Assembly (NCBI GenBank): GCA_021442155.1
Contig: JAKCPB010000047.1
Location: 496,001 to 560,000, forward strand
DNA length: 64,000 nt
DNA from: Cymbidium sinense
Taxonomy: Eukaryota > Streptophyta > Magnoliopsida > Asparagales > Orchidaceae
Direction: 5' to 3'
Shown here: piece by piece, positions 35,681-46,574 of the stretch
Layout of the letters: each line of letters opens with the position of its first letter
How positions within the stretch are numbered: position 1 is the stretch's first letter
Position numbers and translations under genes: made by a program
The notes under the pieces: generated by a model
What the model saw: only the letters and a program-made list of their open reading frames with translations
What the model was told of the DNA's origin: nothing
Databases searched by the model: none

Positions 35681-36631
35681 CGCTAGTATGCCAACAATAA
35701 CAAGCCAACGATCGACGCCTCCTCCTCAACTCAACAAGCAGAAAAGGCCGCATTGAAAGAGTCTTGCTCGTACCAAATGACAATAGTTGTTTAATCTCAA
35801 ACCGCATCCAGCCTTAGTGATTACAAGCAACCGTGATCCGTAAGATCTCTACTTGATCGATAGATCAAGGCAAGCTGAGGAAATGCTCAATTCAGGGTTG
35901 CCTCAAATCAACCTTCATACTATTTGCAAAGTGATATTTCAATATATTCTCAATTGATCCGATCAAGCTCAAAGAACATATCAAAGTCTATTCCTCATCA
36001 AGTCCATCAAAGCGTAAAGCATAGGACCGGAGGAAATTTCATAGTTCATACAAAGCCGATGGCCGAACTAAAGGAATTTTGTGGTTGTTCTTTAAAGCAC
36101 ATGTTGTTAGCTAATAACTCAACATTGACCATATATAAGCCAAAAGGTCGGGTTATCTATATGTATCCTTCAACAACCCACAAAGCGTGCATGGTTCATG
36201 ATCGACAAGTCAATGTTGACAAATCAAATCCTTCATCTCAAAGCTAGATAGAAGAAATTTCAAACTGCTCAAGCACGAATAAATCGAATTCTGAGTCCTT
36301 CATCAAAATAAGCGCATAAATTTCTCCATCAAACCCAACCAAGCATGAAGCTAGGGATCGAGGAAGCTTAAATCTAATGACAAAAAAAAAGAGATCTTCA
36401 AAGAAAGCCATCAAGATAGTATATGGTGCAAGAACTCTTCTCAATCCGATAAGTCCATTCTAACAAATTGCTAGTCATTTAGTATGTCCTAAATAAGGCA
36501 AAGATACTAATGACAAATCTCAAAATTTTGAAAGCTACGTGAAAATGATCTGAAGTTTTATGGCTACCCAAAAGGTCAACCGCTTTCAACAAACGTGACT
36601 CGCTTATGGGAGAATAACATTTTGGGGAATT
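35681..36631 (+). mobile_element. Putative retrotransposon 3' internal region (unit 2)
   Basis: Counterpart of 13561-14836, ending in 'aacattttggggaatt' before TGTTGA. No gag-pol motif is seen. The open frame 35924-36247 has no counterpart of equal length in unit 1. Confidence 0.4.
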
Positions 36632-37456
36632 TGTTGACCTCCACATATGTGTCATAAATCAAGACAAGCTCACAAGATAAATTTGATGGACTTTTAAGCA
36701 AATCGGGTTCAAAATGCACCGACATCACCAAAATGGTCAAATGATCTCCAATCAATGAATGGACTTCTCTGTCGCATTCAAAATGTTGAAATTGATCAAA
36801 ATATAAATATTGCAAAATCTAACGATCAACCGATCAAGCGCTTGAGTCGTCAGCTCGCTTGCACATATATCGAGGTCAGGAGGTATCGACATAGGTCAAA
36901 CGACCTCTATTCATGAAATTAACTGCGTCATTGGCTTTGAAATGTCAAAATCTATCAAAGGAGACTGTTCGCACTCAATTTAGATGAGTCGTGAAAATCG
37001 AAGCAAAAAAGCGACGATATTTTGAGTCAATCAATTTGACGCCGACTTGAACCGACGGCCTCATCACAAACGGATGCCATTGCATTCTGAATATCGAAAT
37101 AACCTTAAATCAATAAATATATTGACTATATGATGATGTTGGCATAAAATTCATTTTTTTAAATTGATTAATATTTGGAAAATTAATTAAAAAAATCTAT
37201 TAATATCCAATAATCAATGCATAGTCACTCACTCGCTTCCTCGCATGCATAATTTGAATGGCAACCCCGCTTGCTCTCAATCCTCTCCTCCTTTCGCTCA
37301 ATGATCCCGCCTCCCTTAACCGCAGGAACCATTTCTCCGCTGCCCGCTCCCCTCAACCGTAAGAAGAAAACCGATCCGCCATGCAAACTAAGGATCGATT
37401 GATGGCTATCTAAAAAGAACCTCATCTGAGATTTTCTTCTCCCACACCAACATCGA

Positions 37457-37580
37457 TGACCTCAAGGTGTAAGTTGACTACGCAGCATGGAACTGTGCGA
37501 CGAGCTCTTCCACCAGAAACATGGTCGCTTCAGCAAGAGGTCGCTATCCTCTTCCAGACCTAATCCACATCTATGCCCGC
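37457..37580 (+). pseudogene. Protein kinase fragment (unit 2)
   Basis: Just upstream (about 37445) is a HTNI-DLKV-like stretch, then MELC.DELFH (about 37485) and an HGRFS..-like part. It matches the fragments at 15278 and 6845. Frame breaks are numerous. It is a CDPK/PEPC-kinase-like hinge region only. Confidence 0.45.
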
Positions 37581-38101
37581 GGGTCTTTTTTCTCACTCTC
37601 TCTCTCCGTCGTTCATTTTTCTCGTATGCTCTCTCTCTCCGCTTTCAATGGCCTTATCCAGAGTGTCTGATTATCCTACAAACGTAACAAATCCAAGCGG
37701 ATCGGCTCCTCCACAACCATACTGAAGCCGCACCTCAAGAACCCATGGCATTGCACCGTCAAAGAAGATATTATTAGCCCCCAACCATCGGCGTCTTCAC
37801 CTCCTTTGCCCGCTCCAAAGATGAAGTCTACATGGTTGTTCCTCGCTCATATGCCTCTCGGGAGAACAAACATCAAATGACATTGCTGGAACTTGGGAAG
37901 GTCTTGGACATCGAAGCTCGGGCCAGATCACGGTTTGTGCATCAATGACAAGTATGTGTTCACGACCCATGCTGCCAAGTGCCAACTCCAAAGAAGTTGT
38001 TTTGTGATGATTTTATGTGAAACGATAATGTTTCAACTTGAAATATCATCGAGAGACGACGGTAGTGAATACAACACTGGATCTTTTGATTTAGAGAGCA
38101 C

Positions 38102-38110
38102 AAACCATGG
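38102..38110 (+). repeat. Left 9-bp target-site duplication of MULE B
   Basis: aaaccatgg, identical to 48545-48553. Confidence 0.9.
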
Positions 38111-38266
38111 GAGAAAATATTACGTCGAGTCCGAGTAGCTTTACGTGGACTCCAATCCACCTGATGACATGTGTCCCAATTTTTTTCCTTGTTTTACCGA
38201 TTAATCTGAGCAACAGATAACGGACGGCTTTCCCTACCACCCTACCAGAACGCCGATGGTATTAAC
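38111..38266 (+). repeat. Left terminal inverted repeat of MULE B
   Basis: It pairs with 48391-48544. Matching blocks are 'gagaaaatat', 'gtagcttta', 'actcaatccac', 'acatgtgtccc', 'agataacg' and 'cagaacgccgatgg'. Confidence 0.88.
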
Positions 38267-38397
38267 ATCTCGCCACCAAGTGGTCAAAATACGGAGGAAT
38301 TTAAAAGAAATATATGACGATTTAGGGTTGGTTAGTTTTTCCAAGTTAAAAATGAGAAGAGATACAAAAAATCTCATTTCCTTTTTACAAAAGAACC

Positions 38398-38499
38398 ATG
38401 AAGATGGAGAACGTTGAGAAAATAACAACCATTTTAGCTGAGGATGTATTAAATACAAATCCATCTAATGCTTCTGCATTTTTTTTTCACGGTTATTAG
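38398..38499 (+). CDS. 33-codon mini-ORF of MULE B
   Basis: It begins MKMENVEK and continues with TTILAEDVLNTNPSN. It sits between the left terminal repeat and the array, like the 27-codon ORF of MULE A (16248). The shared pattern is MKxEN...E-I(A/L)(A/E)D-V-N. It may be a first transposase exon or leader peptide. Confidence 0.35.
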   Translation: MKMENVEKITTILAEDVLNTNPSNASAFFFHGY

Positions 38500-38609
38500 T
38501 GATATTCTTGTTCTATCGAAAAGAATATGTTCATTACTCCAATTATAAGTAATTTGATGTTTTTTTGTCGAATATTTAATTTTGAGTTTTATTTTGCATC
38601 TCAGACTTA

Positions 38610-40330
38610 CTGAGGGTACAGACCTTTTTTTCCAATTTTTTGCTAACTCCTTATGATTATGTGTAGTGCATTGAAAATGAAGCATTTACTTGGGTGGTTT
38701 CATTTAGTGCATTCTGTACTTTGAGAAACTCTGACCTTCTTTCTAGTTTTGCCAACTTCTATGATTATGTTTGCATTGCAAAGGAAGCATTTGATGGCTT
38801 GGGTGGTTTCGGGTGGTTTAGTGCCAGACTGTACCTCTTTGGAGGAAACCATTTTGACCTTTTTCCCATTTTTTTTGCCAACTCCTTATGATTATAGTAT
38901 CATGGAAAAGCATTTGATGGCATTTGGGTGGTTTCAGGGTTTAGATCAGACTGTGTACCTCTTGAGGGTACGTATCATTGACCTTTTGATCTTTCCAGTT
39001 TTTTTTTGCCAACCTTATGATTATGTTTAGGCATGCAGGGAAGCATTTGATGGCGCTTGGGTGGTTTCGGTTTAGTGCATCTGACTGTGGTACCTCTTTG
39101 AGGGTACTGACCTTTTTTTGATCTTCATTTCCAATTTTTTTTGCCAACTCCTTATGATTATGTGGCATTGCAAAGGAAGCATTTGATGGCTTGGGTGATT
39201 GGGTGGTTTAGTGCATCTGTACCCTCTTTGAGGGTACGACCTTTTGATCTTCTTTCCGCCAACTCCTTATGATTATGTTTAGGGCATTGCAAAGGAAGCA
39301 TTTGATGGCGCTTTAGTGGTTTGATGGTTTAGTGCATCTGACTCAGTTACCTTTGAGGGTACAGACTTTTTTGATCTTCTTTTTCCGCTTTTTTTTTGCC
39401 AACTCCTTATGATTATATTTAGGGCATGCAAAGGAAGCATTTGATGACATTGGGTGGTTTTGGGTGGTTTAGTGCATCTGTATCCTATGTACCTCTTTGA
39501 GGGTACTGCACCATTTTTTACCTTTTTTTCTCATTTTTTTTGCCAACTCTTATGATTATGTATAGCACAAAGGAAGCATTTGATGTCTGGGTGATTTTGG
39601 GTATTTGACTGCACTGTACCTCTCTTGAGGGTACAGATCAATTTGACCTTTTGATCCTTTTTTTTTTGCCAACTCCTTATGATTATGTATAGAAAGGAAG
39701 CATTTGACAGGTTTTGTTTATATTTTTAGTGACCAGACTGGTACCTCTTTGAGGGTACAAACCATTTTGACCTTTTGATAGTTTTTTGCCAACTCCTTAT
39801 GATAATGTATGGGCATCAGAAAGGAAGCATTTGATGGCATTTTGGGGTTTTTGGTAGTGTATCTGTGGTACCTCTTTGAGGGTACAAACCATTTTTGACC
39901 TTTTTTTCCAATTTTTTTTTGCCAACTCCTTATGATTATGTAGGCATTGCAAAGGAAGCATGGCGCTTTGTGGTTTCGGTGGTTTAGCATGCACTGTACC
40001 TTTGAGGGTACTGACCTCTTTTGACCTCTTTGACCTTTTTTTCCATTTTTTACCAACTCCTTATGATTAAGGCATTATAATGGAAGCATTTGATGGCGCT
40101 TGGGTGGTTCGGTGGTTTAGTATCTCAGACCGTTCTTTGAGGGTACACATTTTGACCTTTTTTTTTTTATTTTTTTTTTGCCAACTCCTTATGATTATGT
40201 ATGGGCATTGCAAAGGAAGCATTTGATGGCGCTTGGGTTTTAGTGCATCTGCGGTACCTCTTTGAGGGTAGACCTTTTGACCTTTTGCGCTTTCCAACTC
40301 CTGAATTATGTTTAGAATAAAAGGAAGCAT
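38610..40330 (+). repeat. Left subterminal tandem array of MULE B (~14 units of 112-143 bp)
   Basis: Each unit reads roughly: 'tttgccaactccttatgatt', 'aaggaagcatttgatggc', 'tgggtggtttcgggtggttt', 'agtgcatctgact', 'tacctctttgagggtac', then 'gaccttttgatctt' and a T run. Unit starts (aactccttat) fall near 38644, 38756, 38879, 39009, 39144, 39259, 39400, 39543, 39669, 39788, 39922, 40052, 40182 and 40297. The many open frames here on - are repeat artefacts. Confidence 0.92.
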
Positions 40331-40419
40331 TTGATGTCGTGTGATTTCGGTGGGTATTTTCCATCCATATTTTCTAACATATTTTGACCGCTCGCCAAAT
40401 GTAAATAATGACCCATATT

Positions 40420-42460
40420 TGGAGAAACTCGCACCACTGCTCGAATGAAACGGAGGCATATGCAATCAGAGCTGACTATGCACATCAAATTCGGAAGGAC
40501 CATACTAGCTATTGGCCAAACTCAAAGAAATTGAAATCAAAAGATTTTCTATGTGCAAAAGCTAAGAAGTCCGCCTAAATATTGACAAAATTCCGAGGTT
40601 GATACAAGAACTGGATGTCCACATGATTAGATTCTCTGATTTGAGGGGAATTGACGATTAAAAAACATGAAAGTCATAATCATTCTGCGAGTCACGACCT
40701 ACATCTTCTCGATCACAGATGCATTAGCGAAAAGACGTCCGTTGAAGACAATAGAGGCGGGTATTAGAGCAACCATTCGCCTATCTAACCGAGGAAGTTG
40801 GCGTAGAGAATATCGGGTTCACCAAAAGAGATGCTTTCAATTTTATTTTAAAGAGAAAAGATCGAGGATTGCAAAATGGTAATGCATTAATACAAATTGT
40901 TTAAGGAGAGGCAAGCATCGGATGGGATGTTTGCATGGGATGCAAGTTGATGAGTCGGATTGCTTAGTAAGTTTTTTTGTAATGGCATGTCTAGGATAGA
41001 ATATGATTTTTTGGGGATGTGATATTTCATCGACTCAATAAATATAAATCTCGTTTGTGCCCTCTTGTTGGAGTGAATCATCACCGGCAAAATGTATTAT
41101 TTGGAGTAGCCTTTTATAAGAGACAATTGAGTCATTCTTATGGCTATTCCAAACTTTTCTTGCTGATGAATGAACATCCCATAACAATATTCACTTAATC
41201 AAGATCGCTACAGAGCCATTGAAATCAGATACGATACTCATCATAGTGCCAATGGCATATTTCAAAGAAAGCTCCTTCCAAGGTACATTGTTTCAATAGT
41301 AATAAGATAAGACAAGGCTATTTTATAAATGCATGAGTAAGTGTGACAAAGGAAGAGTTTAAAGAGGCTTGATGCCATGCTAAGGCAATTTATGATCATG
41401 CTTGGTTGTCCGAGCTTTATAAGATTAGATCCAAGTGGTCCATCAGATTGAAGGACTCATTCTGCATGGGCATCTTGTCAACGCAGCGTAGTGAGTCCAC
41501 GAACAATGTATGCCATGAAATATCAAAACCAACAAGTTTGCTCACAGATTGTTTCTTGGGGTTGGAAAAGGTTATGGAGACATGGCTTCGGAATGAACAT
41601 GAAAGACTTCAAGTGTAGCTACCATCGATTGTTCTGGTTACAGACCAATTCTAAACAACAAGTCGCTATGTTTTATACAAGAAAGGTTTACATGTTTGAA
41701 GAGAAATTTTGCATGGGGTTGGGGGGTCATCGATTAAGTCGATGACAAGACCATGGAGTATTTGGTAAGAAACTTAGAGAAAAAAATGCATCCAAAACAT
41801 GGGTGTATTTGATAGACTACCCTAGAAGTGACTTGTAGTTGCAAAAATTTGAGATGGGATTACTTTGCCCACGAAGTTCTTAGTGAAGATGTTCAGCGAT
41901 TCGACAAGTATCTTCATGCTATGGTCTACTAGAGCAAAGAGGGGATATTTACAATGATAGTGCATACAAAATTAAGAGATGTGGCAAGCACAGCATGGAA
42001 ATGTTTCCGCATTACCTGAACCACATAAGTCGACATGCATATCAAATAAGCATCGTTATGTGGCACAAAGAGAGCCGAGACTATATGCTGGATCCCTGAA
42101 AACTATATGATGATGTCGACTCTATAATAAGTGGAATTCTCCAACCGACAAAGCTAGGAAGAAGAAGTTAACCTGATAAGTGGAAAAGACATCTTAAAAG
42201 ATCCAAGTTAACGCCCAAAGGGTGTTTCCAACTCAAGGCTTAAGGGATATTGGGAGAGATCCAAGAAAGCCAAGAGTAATTTTCTACTTGCGTAATACTT
42301 TTTGGTATTTTAAATATTGTTGTTAATCTTCAAACCCTTCTACTTTTTTTGGTTGCAGAAACCAAACTACAGTCTGATAGCGTGGCTGAAGGTGCTTCCT
42401 CACAAGTTGCATCACCTTTCTCTGCTATGCCAAAGTGTTTTTCAGGGTACAGAGCTCTTT
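40420..42460 (+). pseudogene. FAR1-like MULE transposase pseudogene (MULE B)
   Basis: FAR1 DNA-binding region: EAYA, then DYAHQIRKDHTSYWPNS and KDFLCAK (about 40450-40560), with SHNHS near 40680. MULE core: about 40960-41200, including LVGVNH, VLFGVAF and TIFT, but the stretch carrying the FDTTY Asp is damaged near 41010-41030 ('gggatgtgatatttcatcg'). C-terminal region: SELYKIRSKWS (41406) with GILSTQRSESTNNVCHE and CFLGLEKVMETW (41460-41590). The tail has a likely intron ending 'ttggttgcag' (42358) and a last exon ETKLQSDSVAEG. Several frame breaks are present. It is homologous to 16960-19075. Confidence 0.82.
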
Positions 42461-42475
42461 TGATCTTTTTTTACA
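42440..42475 (+). repeat. Lone array-type unit remnant between the MULE B genes
   Basis: 'agggtacagagctcttttga' followed by 'tctttttttac' is the core of one array unit (tacag.cttttgatctt). It sits at the place where MULE A has its GAGGTACA cluster (20186-20312). Confidence 0.5.
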
Positions 42476-43734
42476 AAGGATATATTATAATCTATTATAA
42501 ACAATTTAGACTCTGTAATTGAATAAATTAAGCCTCTAAAGCCGATAAATTAATAAAAAATTTATTATATATAACTTCATCAAATCATTGAACTAATATC
42601 TAAAATTTAAAATATATATGCACATGAATAATAGAAATTCTCAATATTTCAAGTTACCATAAAATGAAGTTTTCTTAAACTTGAATAGATTCATAAGAGG
42701 TTTAATTTATATAATTGTTCAAATCAATGATTTCGATTTTGATTTAACTGAAAAAAAAGCCCCACTCCAAAATGTATTAATCATTAACATCACAGTCAAT
42801 ACCAATCCTAATGTGACAAAGCATAAATTCAGAGCTCATAAATATGTTCAAAGTGAGAAAAAAGTACGACATGTTAAGCACAACTAAGCAACAATCTATC
42901 CTAGTAAATAGAATTACTAATCAACATTTACCTCACAATCATAAATATAAAAATATATAGCAACAAACCACACTACTTCATTAAATCATCACAGATATAA
43001 CTACACTACATATCAACTAAAGATATTTAACAGTCATTAATCATAAAATAAACAACAGAGTCATTTCCAGTAGAGAAAAACCTAAACATTTATTTTGAAA
43101 AGTTATTTTTTATAGATCCATCTCATAGGAACTGAACCTGGGAATTATCAATCATCACTATCAAATACAAATAGATCCATATCATATGTGAAAATATACA
43201 ATGCGAATCACTATTCATGACAAGGAAATGCTCCATATTCAAGGAAAATATACAAAAATCACACTTTATGTGGAAATCACTCTTTATTGCATTCACCTCC
43301 ATGCCAAGTCATCTTCTTCTTCTCTATTGTGTGACTTGCTCGAGGAGAAGTCAAGGTGAACAATGAGAGAGGATGAGTTCCCTCACATTTATCTCTTCAC
43401 GATTTGAAGAAGAGCTCGAATTAGCTTTGGGAGCTTCCATCGATGCATGCACTTCAAAGTGAGCGAATAAAATATCATCCCGTGTCCATGCACTTCAACT
43501 ATATGAGATGAGAGAGGAGAAGTTAAACAAAGTGAGTAAAATATCATCCCGTGTCTATGCACTTCAAAAAAAAAAAATAGCTCGCCTTCAAAGCCACCTA
43601 ATGATGCATTAAATAAAATCCTATATCGACAAAATAATATTGTTCACTTCCGGATTTTAAGTCCCAAACAAAATGTAGCGTAGAACTCATCTAAATATAT
43701 TCATTATCTTTGGCCAATCTTGGTCTACCACCAT
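42476..43734. other. MULE B spacer, no gene
   Basis: AT-rich. The only structure is a direct repeat of about 50 bp at 43455-43570 ('aaaatatcatcccgtgt(c/t)tatg', 'cacttcaa'). The frame 42681-42887 has no recognisable feature. Confidence 0.5.
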
Positions 43735-46560
43735 CGGAGGTTGATTGCCGCTTCCATGTATTTGACAAACATTCCAATGACACTATTTTCTGGTATCCCA
43801 CTCACTATGTCGATTGGCCATTTCCTTGGATCGCTCGCAAAAGCCTGCCCAGCATCTTCAACAAGTAATTTGATCTAAATAGGCAGAAAAAAATTTCAAT
43901 AAGTTGGATCAGGAAAAAAAAGTAAAGATGAACCAGATTTGAAAACAGTTCTTACCTCGTGAAGAATGCTCTTATGGGTTGGTTTGGGCAATGAGTCATA
44001 AAATACCGCCTCGATTTAATATGTCCAACCAAGAGTGTCCAGTGCCGATTATCTATAACTGGCATTAAGATTAACTCAGCCCTGGCCACACTGTCTGTGA
44101 TATGCTGGATGAACATCTTGCTTTCCATCTTCAGCCGCACTGCATAACTCAGAGAAAGAAGAGAATGATTACACATTACAGCTTTCATCTAAGCAAACAA
44201 GAACTGAATCGTAATATCGAACATTCCTAAATATACCCAATGCAAGCATGAAATGTACAAATATGGTTCATGACCGGCGAGCAGCATTTCTCTAGTAGGA
44301 AGGAAGGCATCAATGTGTGCATCCGAGAGATATTGATCCGTCAAGAACTCATCGATCCGCCTCAATAATAATGATATTCCCAGCGGTCAATCGTATCACC
44401 GCAATTAATAAATATTTTAAAGTGATCCGACTCAACGAGTAGGTTATTTTACGTATGAAGGACCCGACGTGAGGCTTGACTTACTTGTCTGAACCGAGCG
44501 TGTCAATAAGATCGAGCATTCGCTTAGGCAAAATAGCCCTGGATGAGAACTCGACAACATGAAGTGCCTCTGATGCCTGCAACAAAATTACTGATGACAA
44601 AAGCTAGCGATGAAGAGCTACATTCACTATGAATAAATCCTCGATCTACCGAGATGAATACGACCGATGCTCCTCCACCACGATAATGGCTGGGGTCATC
44701 GAATTCTGTTGCTCATCTTTGCTAACCTATAAAACAATTTAAGGATGACGAGCTAGCTAAATATGACTTTGGATCGAGAGGTCGAGATTATTAATACCTC
44801 GGTCGATCCTCCACCACAACGAGCCGGTCATCGACCTTTATTGCATCATCTGGCTAACCTATACAAAAATTTAGTGAAAGACTATTTCTATTATTTCCAA
44901 AAAAAGAAAGTAACTTAATACCTCGATGCTCCTCCACCACAACAAGAGTGGGTCATCGACCTTTATTGCATCATCTGCTAACCTATACAAAACTTAGTGA
45001 AAGACTATTTCTATTATCTCAAATTTAAAGAAATATCTTACCTCGCCGCCGCTCTGAGTTGAGTGGAGGCCACCACATCATTTGTTCTTGCTCGAGACTT
45101 CGTGGTGTGTGTGAAAGGGAAGTAACAATTTTCCCTCTTTCTTAGAGCTTTAACACCACGCCAATCGCCAATTACGGTTTGAGCATCGCCATGTGTAGTG
45201 GTGGCCTCCACAAAAACTTCTCCTACTTCATTCCACACGGGCTTCCCCTTTGAAGTATCCAACTCCGAATGAAATCTCGTGGTAGCCTCCACAAAGCTTC
45301 CTCTCATACCCTCCTCGGGTCAGACACTGGTAGTCTCCTGTGGTACCATCCACGGGAAGCTCGGTAGCCTCTCAAGAGTTTCCCTGGTGACCTGTGAACC
45401 TCCCCGCATTAGACCACCGCCTGGATAGAACATCCGATAGAACCCGCAAATCAAGCCCATCCAACCTCTCGATTGTTGTATGGAAAGACATCGTCTCTCT
45501 CAGTCCTTCAAACCCAAGGAACATCCTCTCCACCGCAAAGTCTGTGGGGTATCGCGAGGGCGTGCTAAACACCTGACGGGAGAATATCGAGGAGAGATAG
45601 AGGGGGCTTGAATTGACTTAAACGGACTACCATCTGCCCACATGTCTAGATTGTTGGGCAGGGACTCAATGAAGGAGCCAATTCTCGCCTTCCAATAAGT
45701 CCTCGAATGAAATGCACTGCGGTAAAGGATAAAAAATTTTGAAGACATACAACATAAATGGATACATTCTTATTTGAACTAATTGATATTATTATATGTC
45801 ACGGCATCCTCCCAAACCAGAAAGCATTTTTTGGGAACTCTATTTTAGCCCATCGCAAAGATAATGCGGGCTTGTGTTAATGACGCTTATGATGCTTAGT
45901 GCCTACATATCTATAATGAATATATTAAACAAGAAACTTCAAGACATTATATTTCACATTAATGGAGATATAAAACATACCATCAAGAGTGACAAATCCA
46001 CTCATGTAGCCAAATGCCTTCCTGTCTAATCTTTGATGCAATAACATCAAATTGGAGACTAGAAGTCTCAAATGGCATTCAGTTGTACTCAAAGAAATCT
46101 ATCTATATCATCGCATAAGCAATCAATTTCGATGCCACCCCAGTAATTGTGATATACAAAAAATAGATTTGACGAAGAAAATGTATATACAAACAAATGT
46201 GCAGTAAAACGAAACCATCTAATTCTCAAGTCGGCTCTTGTAGTCAGATCAACAAATACGTAAAAGATTGCCATACAACCTTCTCCCCTCTGTTTGGCAT
46301 CCCTATCATCAATCAAACTTCATCAGGGGTGAAAGGAATGTACTACCCACCCAGTAGGAAAGCTTACTTTTTTATGTCCCAGCAAGACAGGATCGATGTA
46401 ATGGCAACCGAGTCTTGCTTGATGCCGTGGAGTCTAATGAATTGATGGAGATGAAGCTTCTAAAATGTCGCTTCATCAAGAAAGGTAATATTATCGAACA
46501 CATTTCTCATAGTGGTAGGCTCACCTGATGTTATCCTTTTCCGCATGGTTTAACTTTAGA
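43735..46560 (-). pseudogene. Ulp1/C48-like protease pseudogene (MULE B)
   Basis: Minus strand. N-terminal segment 46560-46190 includes RMRKRITSGEPTTMRNVF, AITSILSCWDI and PDEV..MIGMPNRGEKVVW, similar to plant-mobile-domain-like leaders of MULE-borne Ulp1 proteins. The middle (45750-45040) has an open stretch with VEATT twice and GDAQTVIGDWRGVKALRKRE. Three copies of a VVVEEHR-type exon follow (44985-44637). In the protease core the His is in IDNRHWTLLVGHIK (about 44070-44020) and the Asp in YDSLPKPTHKSILHEV (about 44000-43953). These two are in different frames. The Cys site reads NSVIGMFVKYMEA (43788-43750); the Asp-Cys pair before GMF and the Cys of CKYME are missing. As written it is inactive; intron borders are not resolved. 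Confidence 0.75.
44637..44985 (-). repeat. Triplicated exon block inside the Ulp1-like gene of MULE B
   Basis: Three copies near 44640-44735, 44796-44860 and 44919-44985, each with intron-like flanks ('ctaacctat...aatttag'). Minus-strand products are NSMTPAIIVVEEHRS, DDAIKVDDRLVVVED and DDAIKVDDPLL.. The matching single block in MULE A reads LDEPSKAIVVVVEEHR. The copies include flanking 'tagtgaaagactatttctat', so the duplication covers exon plus intron. Confidence 0.7.
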
Positions 46561-46574
46561 AAGACAAATAATTA

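Noticed and set aside
38610..40330. CRISPR array or centromeric satellite
   Set aside because: Whole units, spacers included, are repeated and the array is mirrored inside one MULE. It is element-internal rather than CRISPR or centromeric.
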